A program made the position numbers and the translations under genes. Below are positions 23,401 through 32,500 of a stretch of 64,000 bases of DNA, one piece after another (position 1 is the stretch's first letter; the number at the start of each line of letters is the position of its first letter). The notes beneath the pieces were generated by a model that saw nothing but the letters and a program-made list of their open reading frames with translations, was not told the DNA's origin and ran no database searches. Location: assembly GCA_016169945.1 (NCBI GenBank), contig JADLSH010000127.1, positions 1,180,501 through 1,244,500 on the forward strand, given 5' to 3'. The stretch comes from Trachythela sp. YZ-2020 (Eukaryota; Cnidaria; Anthozoa; Malacalcyonacea; Clavulariidae).

Positions 23401-24845
23401 TTGCAAGGTGTGAACGGGTTGTCAGACTATGCTAATACAGTAAAAAATACATTTCTCATATGAGTTCACTTGTCTGGCAAGTAAACCTGAATCGATACTG
23501 TACTTTAGACAACCGGTGCTAGTTAATACATGTACAGCATCCTTCGTGTGTTTTGCTTCACAGGTACACTGTTTATTAAGTGTCTGTAATGTAGGCTAGT
23601 GCTTCCCGAAATAGGCTCTTAATGATTAATTTCTGCACAAAAGCAAGGTATTAATTTTTAGTTTTAATTATTTTGTCATTAAAAAGTTGTTGCCTGGAAA
23701 CCTGCAATTCCTTGACAGTCTCATTATCGTCAGCTTCTGCCATTCCTTTAATGTCGGTTTGTTTCACAGTGTTTGAAAAATCTTAAAAAATGAAACAAAA
23801 ATTAACATTGACCTTTTCCAGTATGCATTCGAACCAGCATGTCTGGTGTTTCAATGGCAGGCCATGCAAGTCACTGAAGGTTACCTACAGATATAATAAT
23901 TTCCATATTTTGGAGATTTCAGTTCTTTTATTAGATGTTCAATATTTTCCTGAAACAATTTAAGATTGAAAAATAATCATACTTCTGCACAAAATTGTAC
24001 TCATGGAAATGAAGGTGTTGGGTCTTAATGACTTTACAGTCACCTAATTATTCAGGTGTTGGGTGGCAAAAATCATTGTGAGCATTCCGGACAGCAGCAA
24101 TAATACCAGAGTAAATTCGGCAGAAAATGGCCGTTCTAAATTCTCACACAAGAACACCAACTGCAGCCTTGTTTTGACAGCTAATTGATGGCATTTGTTC
24201 TTAATTAGTTCTAATTTGACTCAAGATCAGCTCTGTATTTGACCATTATACAACAAATTGGTCAGCGGTTGTTCCCATAAAGTATGTAAATTGCTTTTAA
24301 ACATTTGTTCAAAGTTTGAAATAAAGGAAAAACAATTAAATTCCAGAACCATGTACCCGTTTCTGCCTGTCCGCCGAGCATTTGACTATTTATTTTCAAA
24401 AGTCATAAATATTTGGCACCCAAAATGGCAGAATCCAAACAAAACATCACATTATGTGTTGTGACGTCATATGCAAGGACTGAGTACAACCAAATATATA
24501 CCTTCGTAGGTCGTAGAAATGTTATGGCCTTGAGATGTTTCATAGTTTCTCGGCTGGGAACATCAATTCTTTCAAACAGATAAACTTCTTTTTGAAGAAT
24601 CTCACTTTGTGAATAAACCATGCTAACGATCCCAGTCTAAATATTTAGTAAATTAGGTAACTGGAGATACATCAACACTACCTAATTGTATAGCAAATCA
24701 CACAATTATATATTACATTTTATTAATTGTCATTTGTCAATGTGATACGTACGGTTTCTTTATCCAACAACAAAACTTTCATTCCACTGCCACTGTCGTC
24801 GATCATCTTGGTGACATATTGTTTCACAGCCGTGATCGTATTCAT
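17466..24845 (-). CDS. VPS45: Vacuolar protein sorting-associated protein 45 (VPS45), complete
   Basis: A Sec1/Munc18-family protein that binds endosomal/TGN syntaxins and their SNARE complexes to drive vesicle fusion. Sixteen coding exons, all with GT/AG sites and consistent phase: 24753-24845 (ATG), 24502-24636, 23889-23949, 23702-23781, 22962-23036, 22223-22360, 21980-22090, 21641-21733, 21265-21306, 20835-20945, 20256-20423, 19506-19664, 19140-19250, 18744-18865, 18487-18618, 17466-17562 (TAG). They sum to 1728 bp, 575 aa, against about 570 in human. Diagnostic stretches are [20 protein letters not shown] (residues ~22-41), [40 protein letters not shown] and [20 protein letters not shown]. 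The C-terminal tail is short and basic. Introns hold SINEs, a SINE-tail array (17640-18290) and an ACCAT microsatellite that starts at the exon-13 donor. No frame breaks were seen. Confidence 0.97.
17640..18290 (-). repeat. About 113-bp tandem array of SINE-A tail in the last VPS45 intron
   Basis: Read on the minus strand, units carry TTTCCTCCTGTAGTAACACT, GGATCAATAAGGGATG, CTAGGGAGAACAGTTTAGAA and CTATCCAGTATAAATAAAG. Six or so units recur at roughly 113-116 bp, the first two shortened. The unit equals the 3' half of SINE-A, and the same unit is tandemly expanded on the other strand at 28200-28930. Confidence 0.88.
18910..19139. repeat. ACCAT/ACCAC pentanucleotide microsatellite at a VPS45 splice donor
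   Basis: CCATACCATACCATACCACA-type repeats fill the start of VPS45 intron 13 (minus strand GTATGG and GTGTGGT repeats). The donor GTATGG of exon 13 at 19139 is itself a repeat unit, so many donor-like copies lie immediately downstream. Confidence 0.9.
19305..19475 (+). mobile_element. SINE-A copy in VPS45 intron 12
   Basis: Matches the SINE-A body: TGCAGATGTCTGTATTATAA, CAGTCACATGTGAGAAGAGA, GTAGTAGCACTCGCC, TACTGGACCTCTAGGGAGAA and a terminal CCAGTATAAATAGAGTTAGC. The tRNA-like head is diverged. Confidence 0.7.
19680..19880 (-). mobile_element. SINE-B copy, 5'-truncated
   Basis: The minus strand carries GGGAATGTTGACAGGGTGGG and later CTGCAAGTAAGGATAATAAG followed by TTAC units. It closely matches 8850-9060, but the head and the TTTCTCCGG core are missing. 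Confidence 0.75.
19905..20230 (+). mobile_element. SINE-A copy with tRNA-like head
   Basis: Head GTTGGTGACACAGTGGTTAG (box-A-like), TCTGTGCCAGAGTTCGAGA (box-B-like), core GCAGGTTTTCTCAAGGTACT and a body ending in a tail repeated about twice to 20220. It lies in a VPS45 intron, opposite to the gene strand. Confidence 0.7.
20440..20655 (+). mobile_element. Diverged SINE-A copy
   Basis: Contains the SINE-A landmarks ATTCATGCAATATGCAGTTG, TTTCACCTCAGTCGCAT, TCTGGTTTCCTCCAGCAG, GCTGGATCTCTATGGGGAAC and AGAAGTGATAGAGG. Lies between VPS45 exons 10 and 11. Confidence 0.6.
21000..21225 (+). mobile_element. Diverged SINE-A copy
   Basis: Shows GGTTTTCTCAGCGTACAGCG, TTCCTCCTCTAGTAAAACTG, GGACCTCTAGGAGGAACAGT and ACAGATAGAGCTATTCCG, the core and tail of SINE-A. 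It lies in the VPS45 intron between exons 9 and 10. Confidence 0.6.
21490..21590 (+). mobile_element. SINE-D head (tRNA-like)
   Basis: GACTCTGTAGCTCAGTGGTC is a box-A-like sequence and CCGCAGGTTCAATTCCTGCC is box-B-like. Together with copies at 50588 and 34400 this defines a tRNA-derived SINE. Here the element breaks off into TTTG repeats after about 85 bp. It is not a functional tRNA: the anticodon arm and acceptor pairing are not intact. Confidence 0.75.
21745..21965 (+). mobile_element. SINE-A copy
   Basis: Landmarks TGCAGGAATCTGATTATAAT, TTTCACCTCTGTTTCATATG, CATTGCAGGTTTTCTCTGGG and CCTTACTGGACTTCTATGAA. It sits between VPS45 exons 7 and 8, within 15 bp of each splice site. Confidence 0.65.
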
Positions 24846-25024
24846 CTTTACTTTGCACAAATTGTTCAAAACATTGATGTATTTTAAATTTCAAAATCAA
24901 AACAAACTTCCGCCATTTTGTATTTGTGTTCTAATTTGTACTGCGGTTTGGTGTATGGGCGCACTATTATGTCATACTTTATGTAACATGTAACCACGGA
25001 TGTAACTAACTTCCATGCTACTAA

Positions 25025-25118
25025 GTTACTAACTTCCAGACGAAGGGCCTTCGCTCGAAACGTCGAAGTTCTCATTGTATTTTTCAGGTAGTTTTACACA
25101 ACAGTCAACCGCCGTAAC
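25025..25118 (+). repeat. Half copy of FB-1 foldback repeat
   Basis: GACGAAGGGCCTTCGCTCGA, AACGTCGAAGTTCTCATTGT and CAGGTAGTTTTACACAACAG reproduce the right arm of the palindromic element at 40015-40155. Confidence 0.8.
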
Positions 25119-25204
25119 ATGTATGATTGTATATTTTCATCTCAGTTTCCTATCCAGTTTCCTGAAAATTACAACAAGAACTTTGACCGCCAGTTCGACG
25201 TTTC

Positions 25205-25295
25205 GAGCGATTCTAGCCTGCGTCGCAGCCGGTTGGGAAACTTGAGACGGTGGAAAATAAGTTTCCCAACCGTCCGCGACGCAGGCTACTCGATT
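25205..25295. repeat. Palindromic MITE-like element
   Basis: Arms TAGCCTGCGTCGCAGCCGGT plus TGGGAAACTT and their inverse around a 10-bp loop. It lies in the 877-bp gap between the start codons of VPS45 and the sulfotransferase. Confidence 0.85.
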
Positions 25296-25329
25296 CTTGA
25301 GGTGATTGATCAGTAAAGACGGAAAGACT

Positions 25330-25428
25330 ACCCTGGTTGCCAGAGGTTTTTGTATATCTTCCTAATCTTTCGCTTTATTATAATTTAGCGGAAGATTAGG
25401 AAGATACAAGAACCTCTGGCAACCAGCT
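25330..25428. repeat. Second palindromic MITE-like element
   Basis: CTGGTTGCCAGAGGTTTTTG and CTTCCTAATCTTTCGCT are answered by AGCGGAAGATTAGGAAG and AACCTCTGGCAACCAG. The arms are nearly perfect, with a loop of about 10 bp. I associate such CTGGTTGCCAGAGG ends with anthozoan genomes; that is recollection only. Confidence 0.85.
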
Positions 25429-25722
25429 GGATACGCCGATACGGAAAGACCCGCTGTTGATATTTATTTACTTATTTATTAACACTTTTGCCTTAAATTA
25501 GCGACTGGAAACCGCAACAGCCGTATCCAAAACAACAATTATACAACTGACAGACATACAACAAACATTGAAGACAAACACATTTAACAAAAATATTAAA
25601 AACAACAAGGAGCGAAAGTAACACTGATTGAGGTACGAAGTATCAAATTTCGACCTCCATGTATTGACGGAATTTGACGCACTCGTTGATTGCCAGTAAC
25701 GTGTTCTGAACAGTTCAAAACC

Positions 25723-28700
25723 ATGAGGCTACCAGGAGGGCTAAATACGCTAAAGAAATACTTAGCAACGATAGTGCTACTATCTGTAGTAATCACGACT
25801 TTCATTGTAATCCGAAATACACAAACATGGAATTCTGGCTTATTTGCGTCAAGCGAACAAAATATTGGTAAGACGTCGTTTATATGATCATTGCTCTATA
25901 TAATTTGCAGAGGAATATTAAAGGTCACATATGTATTTTCTATTTACGTGAATTCTTAGTAATGTTACTGATGTATCTCTATGTCAAATAATGTAAATAT
26001 GAGTGTATGACCTCCCAACCTTTTGCGACGTATGGTCTGTCGGACGCGCATTATATTTTGGAAGCGCATTTTATTCATATTTTGTACCTAGCGTGCTAAT
26101 CACTGATGGTAATATAAATATAATGCGAATGAATGTGAACTATATAATTAGTAAAAGGTTAAGTCTTTCTGTTGTCTGTCGTACATAAGCGGGATAAGGT
26201 TTAGTTTTGTTAGACGTTCGACATAAGTTAGTTCTCCACGTTTTTTCATCAATATCCACAGAGTTGCTCTCCTTTGGACACCTTCGATATAAGTAGGCTA
26301 AGTCGCGAAACGGATATATTTTGCGTGCCACGATTTCCAACATTGGGCAATATTAACTTTGTCGTGGTAATAATCTATTTCCAAATAGGTTGCGTCCATC
26401 ATTAGCGGATATTAGAAAGCTTTATTCGTCATTTTCGTGTTAGTTACGTCATGATTTGCTTTCGTCGCTGTCGCTCGTTGGTGATGACAACAAAATGTTA
26501 CGACGTAACTGGCGGGCAGATGCAACTTGTACGTATCAAATCTAAGCTCTTTAATGACGTAGTGTGACGAAAACGGAAGTGCGCGTTGCAGTAACAGACG
26601 TCACTGACGCGTATTTCTCAAAATTTTCAACGTTCGTAGAAAACATGTGGAATGTGACCCTACTTATAGAACACAGTTTCTTATATATCAACCAATATTG
26701 ACTTAGACTCAGATAGGCACAAAAATGTAGGTAATTCGTATACTATTAAAACGGATGGATAAAAAATCTGAATATATCATTAGATTGTGTATATTATCTT
26801 TGTATCACAAGATATACCACCAGACGCCAAAAACCAGAGAAATCCTGGTTTGGTAGAATCAAACTGAAAGCACTCTTCTCACATGTGACTGAGGCAAAAT
26901 TATAATCGGACAACTGCATATTGCAGGAATTAAAGCCCGATCACAGAGGTGAAATGCTCATTCACTAATCACTGTGCCAACAACACCTATTGCATATCTA
27001 TCTTCTCCGTTTAGAGCCTCGAAAGAACATTTCAGTGAGACTTAGCGCAGATATACAATCGAAGATCCAAACACTAGCCCTCTTCATTGGCTACCCACGA
27101 AGTGGCCATACGTTAATTGGCTCCCTACTTGACGCCCATCCACATATAGCCATCGCAAACGAATTGGACATTTTTCAACGTTGGACGGAATGGACGAACG
27201 AGGAAAAAACTCGAGAGAATTTAATAAACAAGATGTATGAGAATAGTTATACACAAGCCATAGACGTGGGTTTTAGGTCAGCAACAAAGAGTTCTGGTCG
27301 AACTTATGCTGTGCCAAACCAGTGGCAAGGAAAATATAAGGATTATATTAAAGTGAGTTGTTCTAGCGGTGTGCTGCAGGATTTGGTGGCACCGAGTGGT
27401 TAGAGCACGTCGCATATGAGAAGAGTGTCAAGTTCTAGTTTGACTCTACCAAACATTGAAGATTTTCTCCAAATACTCCTGTTTCCTCCTGTAGTGACAC
27501 AGGACAATACAATAAGAGATGTCCTTATTGGATCTCTACGGAGAACAGTTAAGAACTGACATGTCTACCCAGTATATTTAATTAGCTAATTAGTTAGAAT
27601 AAAGACAAGCTTACAGTCAAGCACTGAGATATACAGGTTGACCAGTGAGACAAAATGACAGGTTGTTGGACAAGCAAGTAGATAAACAGCAAGGCAGAAT
27701 GACAGGGTATATTGGTACTAGGCTCGCCGACTAGTACGGCTAATGGATAGCTTATAAAGGTCAGTGGGTATAGTTTTCTTGTATATTACGACATATTTAT
27801 GAAGTTATTCTATTTCAGTTCAAAATGAAGCTCACTGGCAATGGATAGATAGATGGATGGATGGATGGACGGACGGACGGACGGACGGATAGATAGATAA
27901 AGAATGATTAATAATTCATTATCCACCAATTCGGGAAACAATGCATTTACGCCTCAATTTTCCTTCTGTTTTTCAGGTCATAGGTGACAAGAAAGGCGGA
28001 AAGGCAACAAAATTTTTCAGTTACAGGCAGAAAGTAACGAAAGAGGTCCTGGATGAGATCAACCTTCCAATAAAATTCGTACATATGGTTCGAAACCCGT
28101 ATGATAATGTTGCTACTATGATACTAAGATATCTCAAAATTAATACCCAGGATGCACTCGCTTCAAAGAATAAGGTACGTGATCACGTGATGGCTCGTAC
28201 TGGAACTCTAGGAAGAATTGTCCAGTATAAATAATGTTAGTTTAGTTTAGTTTCGGTTTCCCCCTGTAGTAACACTGCGCCGATAAGAGCTGACCCTTAC
28301 CAGACCTCTAGGGAGAACAGTTTAGAACTGATAGAGCTATCCAGTATAAATAAAGTTAGTTTAGGTTTCCTCCTGTAGTAACACTGGATCAATAAGAGAT
28401 GACCCTTACTGGACCTCTAGGAAGAACAGTTTAGAACTGATAGAGCTATCCAGTATAAATAATGTTAGTTTAGTTTAGGTTTCCTCCTGTAGTAACACTG
28501 GATCAATAAGAGATGATCCTTACTGGATCTAGGGAGAACAGTTTAGAACTGATAGAGCTATCCAGTATAAATAATGTTAGTTTAGTTTAGGTTTCCTCCT
28601 GTAGTAACACTGAATCAATAAGAGATGACCCTTAGTTGATCTCTAGGGAGAACAGTTTAGAACTGAAAGAGCTATCCAGTATAAATAATGTTAGTTTAGT

Positions 28701-29325
28701 TTAGGTTTCCTCCTGTAGTAACACTGGATCAATAAGAGATGACCCTTAGTTGATCTCTAGGGAGAACAGTTTAGAACTGATAGAGCTATCCAGTATAAAT
28801 AATGTTAGTTTAGTTTAGGTTTCCCCCTGTAGTAACACTGCGCCGATAAGGTAAGGCCTTTTTTGACTTCAAGGAGAACAGTTTAGAACTGATAGAGCTA
28901 TCAGCCAAATATAGTTAGTTTAGTTTACCAGCGCTTCTTTGTTGCATCTAATTAACATGTCCCATGATTAATGATTTATTCTATTTTACCTACAGATAAA
29001 CAACACAAAAGCCATGAATCACAATCTACAACATTATCTGTTAGCCGCAAATCGAAACTACAAACTAATTCAACAGTATGGACCAAGAGTCTTAACGCTA
29101 CACAGCGAAGATGTAATAGCCAATCCGAAGGAACCGCTCAAAAAACTATGTCAGTTTTTAGAAGTCACATGCACAGAAGACTACTTAAAAGATTGTGCTA
29201 GTATTATATACACGAGTACTTCAAAATCAAGGCGAACAGTCGTTTGGCCATCTTCATACAAGCGGGCTGTTGAACAAGCTATCAAAGATATTCCATTCTT
29301 AAGTAGATATACATTTGAATCATAA
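25723..29325 (+). CDS. Type II membrane sulfotransferase, complete, four exons
   Basis: Transfers sulfate from PAPS to an unknown acceptor, presumably in the Golgi lumen. Exons 25723-25867, 27015-27352, 27977-28174 and 28996-29325 join in phase to 1011 bp, 336 aa. The start ATG at 25723 has an A-rich context. Residues ~12-31 form one hydrophobic segment (LATIVLLSVVITTFIVI), a type II signal anchor. Exon 2 has the 5'-phosphosulfate loop GYPRSGHTLIGSLLDAHP, and exon 3 the 3'-phosphate site VHMVRNPYDNVATM, in which the usual Ser is replaced by Thr or Asn. The C-terminal exon carries SEDVIANPKEPLKKLCQFL, a typical sulfotransferase tail motif. I cannot name a vertebrate orthologue. Intron 3 contains a SINE-tail array. 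Head-to-head with VPS45 and convergent with NAA35. Confidence 0.92.
26840..26990 (-). mobile_element. SINE-A copy in sulfotransferase intron 1
   Basis: The minus strand reads a diverged head, then TTCCTGCAATATGCAGTTGT-like sequence, the TTTTGCCTCAGTCACATGTG block, and CCAAACCAGGATTTCTCTGG. The tail is lost. It ends about 25 bp from the exon-2 acceptor. Confidence 0.65.
27380..27595 (+). mobile_element. SINE-A copy after sulfotransferase exon 2
   Basis: GGTGGCACCGAGTGGTTAGA (head), GTTTGACTCTACCAAACATT, TTTCTCCAAATACTCCTGTT, TCCTCCTGTAGTGACACAGG and TTATTGGATCTCTACGGAGA (core and tail) are present in order. Confidence 0.75.
27840..27902. repeat. GATA/GATG/GACG microsatellite
   Basis: GATAGATAGATGGATGGATG, then GACG repeats, then GATA again, within sulfotransferase intron 2. 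Confidence 0.95.
28200..28930 (+). repeat. About 113-bp tandem array of SINE-A tail in sulfotransferase intron 3
   Basis: The phrase GGTTTCCTCCTGTAGTAACA (or a C variant) starts near 28252, 28363, 28477, 28589, 28703 and 28817: six units at 111-114 bp. Each unit continues with GATCAATAAGAGATGACCCT, CTAGGGAGAACAGTTTAGAA and GAGCTATCCAGTATAAATAA. Units differ by a few bases. This is the same unit as at 17640-18290 on the other strand. Confidence 0.93.
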
Positions 29326-29590
29326 GTGACATGGAACATTCCTTGCAAAAGGATTAGATTAGAGGGTAGTAGAATGACATCCCAGACGAACAATAATAAG
29401 GTAATAGCTCTCAACGAGTCAAATAATTGCACCCTTATAATTCTGCCATGTTGTAAAAACAAATTTTCAGTCCAATGCTAGAACTTCGTTGCAAATCGAA
29501 TTAAGTAACTTTCGATCAATTGATATACTGTATTTATTTATCGCCACTCATATCTGCATGGAGTGTGTTCTGTGCCTTGTTGCATTGACA

Positions 29591-32500
29591 TCATGTCAGT
29601 CGTATTGTAGGATAGGCTCGATGAATCGAAAAGTCAAAAGTGGGAGGAGTCTGTAATATAATAAATTAAGACATTGATTAAAACTTATTCACCTGTTTAG
29701 TACAGTACAAGCACTGCATGTAATATTCCACAAAAGGCTGCCGTGGTTTGTGTCTAAACTACCTGAAAAAATATTGAGATTACTTCGATGTTTCGAGCAA
29801 ACGCCCTTCCTCAGAAGGCTATTAGCGATACTAACCTCCTGACAAAGAGCCTTCACTGGAACGTCTATATTAATATTTTTCAGGTAGTTCAGACACACAA
29901 ACCACGGCAGCATATTGTACAATGCTACCTACACTGGACCACCACATTTAAGATATCTTTCTCAGGTAGTTCAGACACAAACCACGTCAGCTTATTGTAG
30001 AATACTACCTACACTGGACCACACGTTTGAGATATCTTTCTCAGGTACAGTGTAGTTAAGACACACAAACCACGGCAGCTTATCGTAGAATACTACCTAC
30101 ACTGGACCACACGTTTAAGATATCTTTTTCAGGTAGTTCAGACACACCAATCACGGCAGCCTATTATACGTCTGTAATTTTGTGGTGTACCTGTGAGTCG
30201 TGTTTATGGCCTCCGGCAGCAAGTTTCATGACAACAAAATTTGTCTTGGCTATTTTTAAAAGTTCATCCACCTAAAACAGAAATTGACACAAATTACAAA
30301 TACAATGGTCACCTCGAATCTACGCGATGCCGGTTTGTACACTATGAAAGCTTCCTTTCTCCAATTTCTTTTCTTCAGTAATATACCTCTTGAAGTAAAC
30401 GCAACTGTAGTTGTTCAAAGAAATTTTGACAGTGCAAAATAGCTTTAATTCTCCCTGTCATACCTTTTGTGGTACATTAGATAGTCCTTCAAATATTGAC
30501 TTCGCCTGTTGAAAACTTCGTGCTGACATCCCAAATAGATCTGATTCCTACATTGCAACAATAATGTAAGTTTTTCTGAATGAATGCAACAAGGTACGAA
30601 GATGTTTAAAAGGCTATCCTTGTATCGTGAAGCTGGGTCAATTTCTGCAATAACAACCTCAATTCTATCACTGAATTCTAACATCCTAACCATAATCCCA
30701 ACCCTAATCCTAAGCTTGAACGTGTGGCCAGGGCTCGCAAAGTCGCCTGCCCGACGTCCCGGGGCAGCTAAAATTTCTGTCGGGCAACCAGAAATTAGGT
30801 TAAGAGCACGACTAAAAACCTACTTTTACAAGTCATTTCGTCTATGCATTTAAAATTGCATTTGTCAAATGTATTGAAATTGAACAAAAAAATTGTTGTG
30901 ATAAAATAATTAAATTTCCCCCGTGCGCCATTTCAGTGAGGTTGTCAATCTCGTACCCAGAGTATGCTCGTTCGCATGAACGTGTGTTAATTGCGAGGGG
31001 TAAATTTATTTTGTTGCGGTTCATTTTTCACTTAATTGAGGTGAGCAAGCCAGAAATAGCTTTGGAGGCAACCAAATTTTTAGTGCGACCTGCCCAAGGG
31101 CAATCACTTTTTCTAAAATTTTGCGAGCCCTGCGTGTGTAGCCAGTAGGTAGTAACCGTCATATTAGTAATGTCAATCTTTTAGATCCTACCTTCCTGAA
31201 AAAATACAACAGGCGCTGATTGCCTTCGAGCCAGCCCTTCCTTCGCGAAGTTAGTCAGCTTGAAACGTCGAAGTTCTTGTGTCTGATCCTAAAGACTCGA
31301 AGCTTACTAATCCTGAGCTAAATCTTTGTGACATTACTTCGGGAGAGTAGTATGGAAAGTCACCCGAGACGTTTAACATACCTTTGCTATATGAGATAGA
31401 GTTATGCTTAAGGTTTCTTGATATTGTGTAAAAAGCCGAGGTTGAGGCGTGTCCAAGGTTTGGAATGGAGAGAAACGGTGCTCAAATCTCATCTAAAATG
31501 ATAAACTATTTCAGTTTATCATTAGTTTATTATGTTTACCACTCTGAGGTGGACGGAAAAAGCCTTAACAGGTCTTGCAACCCAATTGACAAAGGTTCCG
31601 AGGGTTAGTTAGTTAAGGTTAATGCCTACGTTTTTAGCGAGGGAGGAAAACCGGAGTACCCGGAGAAAAACCCTCGAAGCACAGGAGAGAACCAACCAAT
31701 CTCAACTCACATGAGTTTATCAAGCACACTGGCGTTACCAAACCTGAGTAAATCCGTGCCCTCGACCTGCTGTATTGCCGGCTTAACTCAGAGGTAAGGG
31801 ACAGCGCGCTAACCGCATCTGCCACCCGTGCTTCCACTGACCAATTATTTCATCGCTGACCAATTATGAGGTGGTGGCGCAGTGACCAGTAAAAGTACAC
31901 ATATGTTTTTATCACTTTGATTTATAAATCCGATCATAAGTAAAACACTTTGAGTAGATTTTATCACTTTGATTCGATCACTTTTATCACTTTGATCAGG
32001 GTTCGATTCTAGAAATATGCAGTTTCTGATTATGATATCGCCTCAGTTGCACGTGTGAGAAGAGTGCTTCAAGTAATGGTTGATGCAGACTTATTTCTGG
32101 GGGTGGAACCACCCTGCACCCTTTACGCAGAAGCATTCGAAGACATTGCCCAGGTATCCAATTCTCCTCCTGACGTATGTGATTTACTGGATTTGCTGAC
32201 AAGAGTAAGGCTATTGGCTCATACCTGGCGAAAAGTGCAGTTGTTGCAGTATTGTGTGAAATCACATACGTCAGGAGAAGAATCGCCGACAAATCGGCTC
32301 TTTATTCGAGTGAGAAATGTACTCACCCTCTCGCTGTCGAACTGTTCAGCAGGATGACACATCTTCCCACAAAGTAGAAACCCTTCCAGGGCCTACAAAA
32401 TTAGAAAATATAAGCAACGTAAATTTATCCACAACTAAAACAACAAGCAACTTAGGTTCAGGTGGATGGATATTTCGAGTGAAATATTATATACAATATT

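Noticed and set aside
32055..32357. 100-aa plus-strand ORF
   Set aside because: Runs through a SINE-A head, a MITE and the antisense of an NAA35 exon; no motif.
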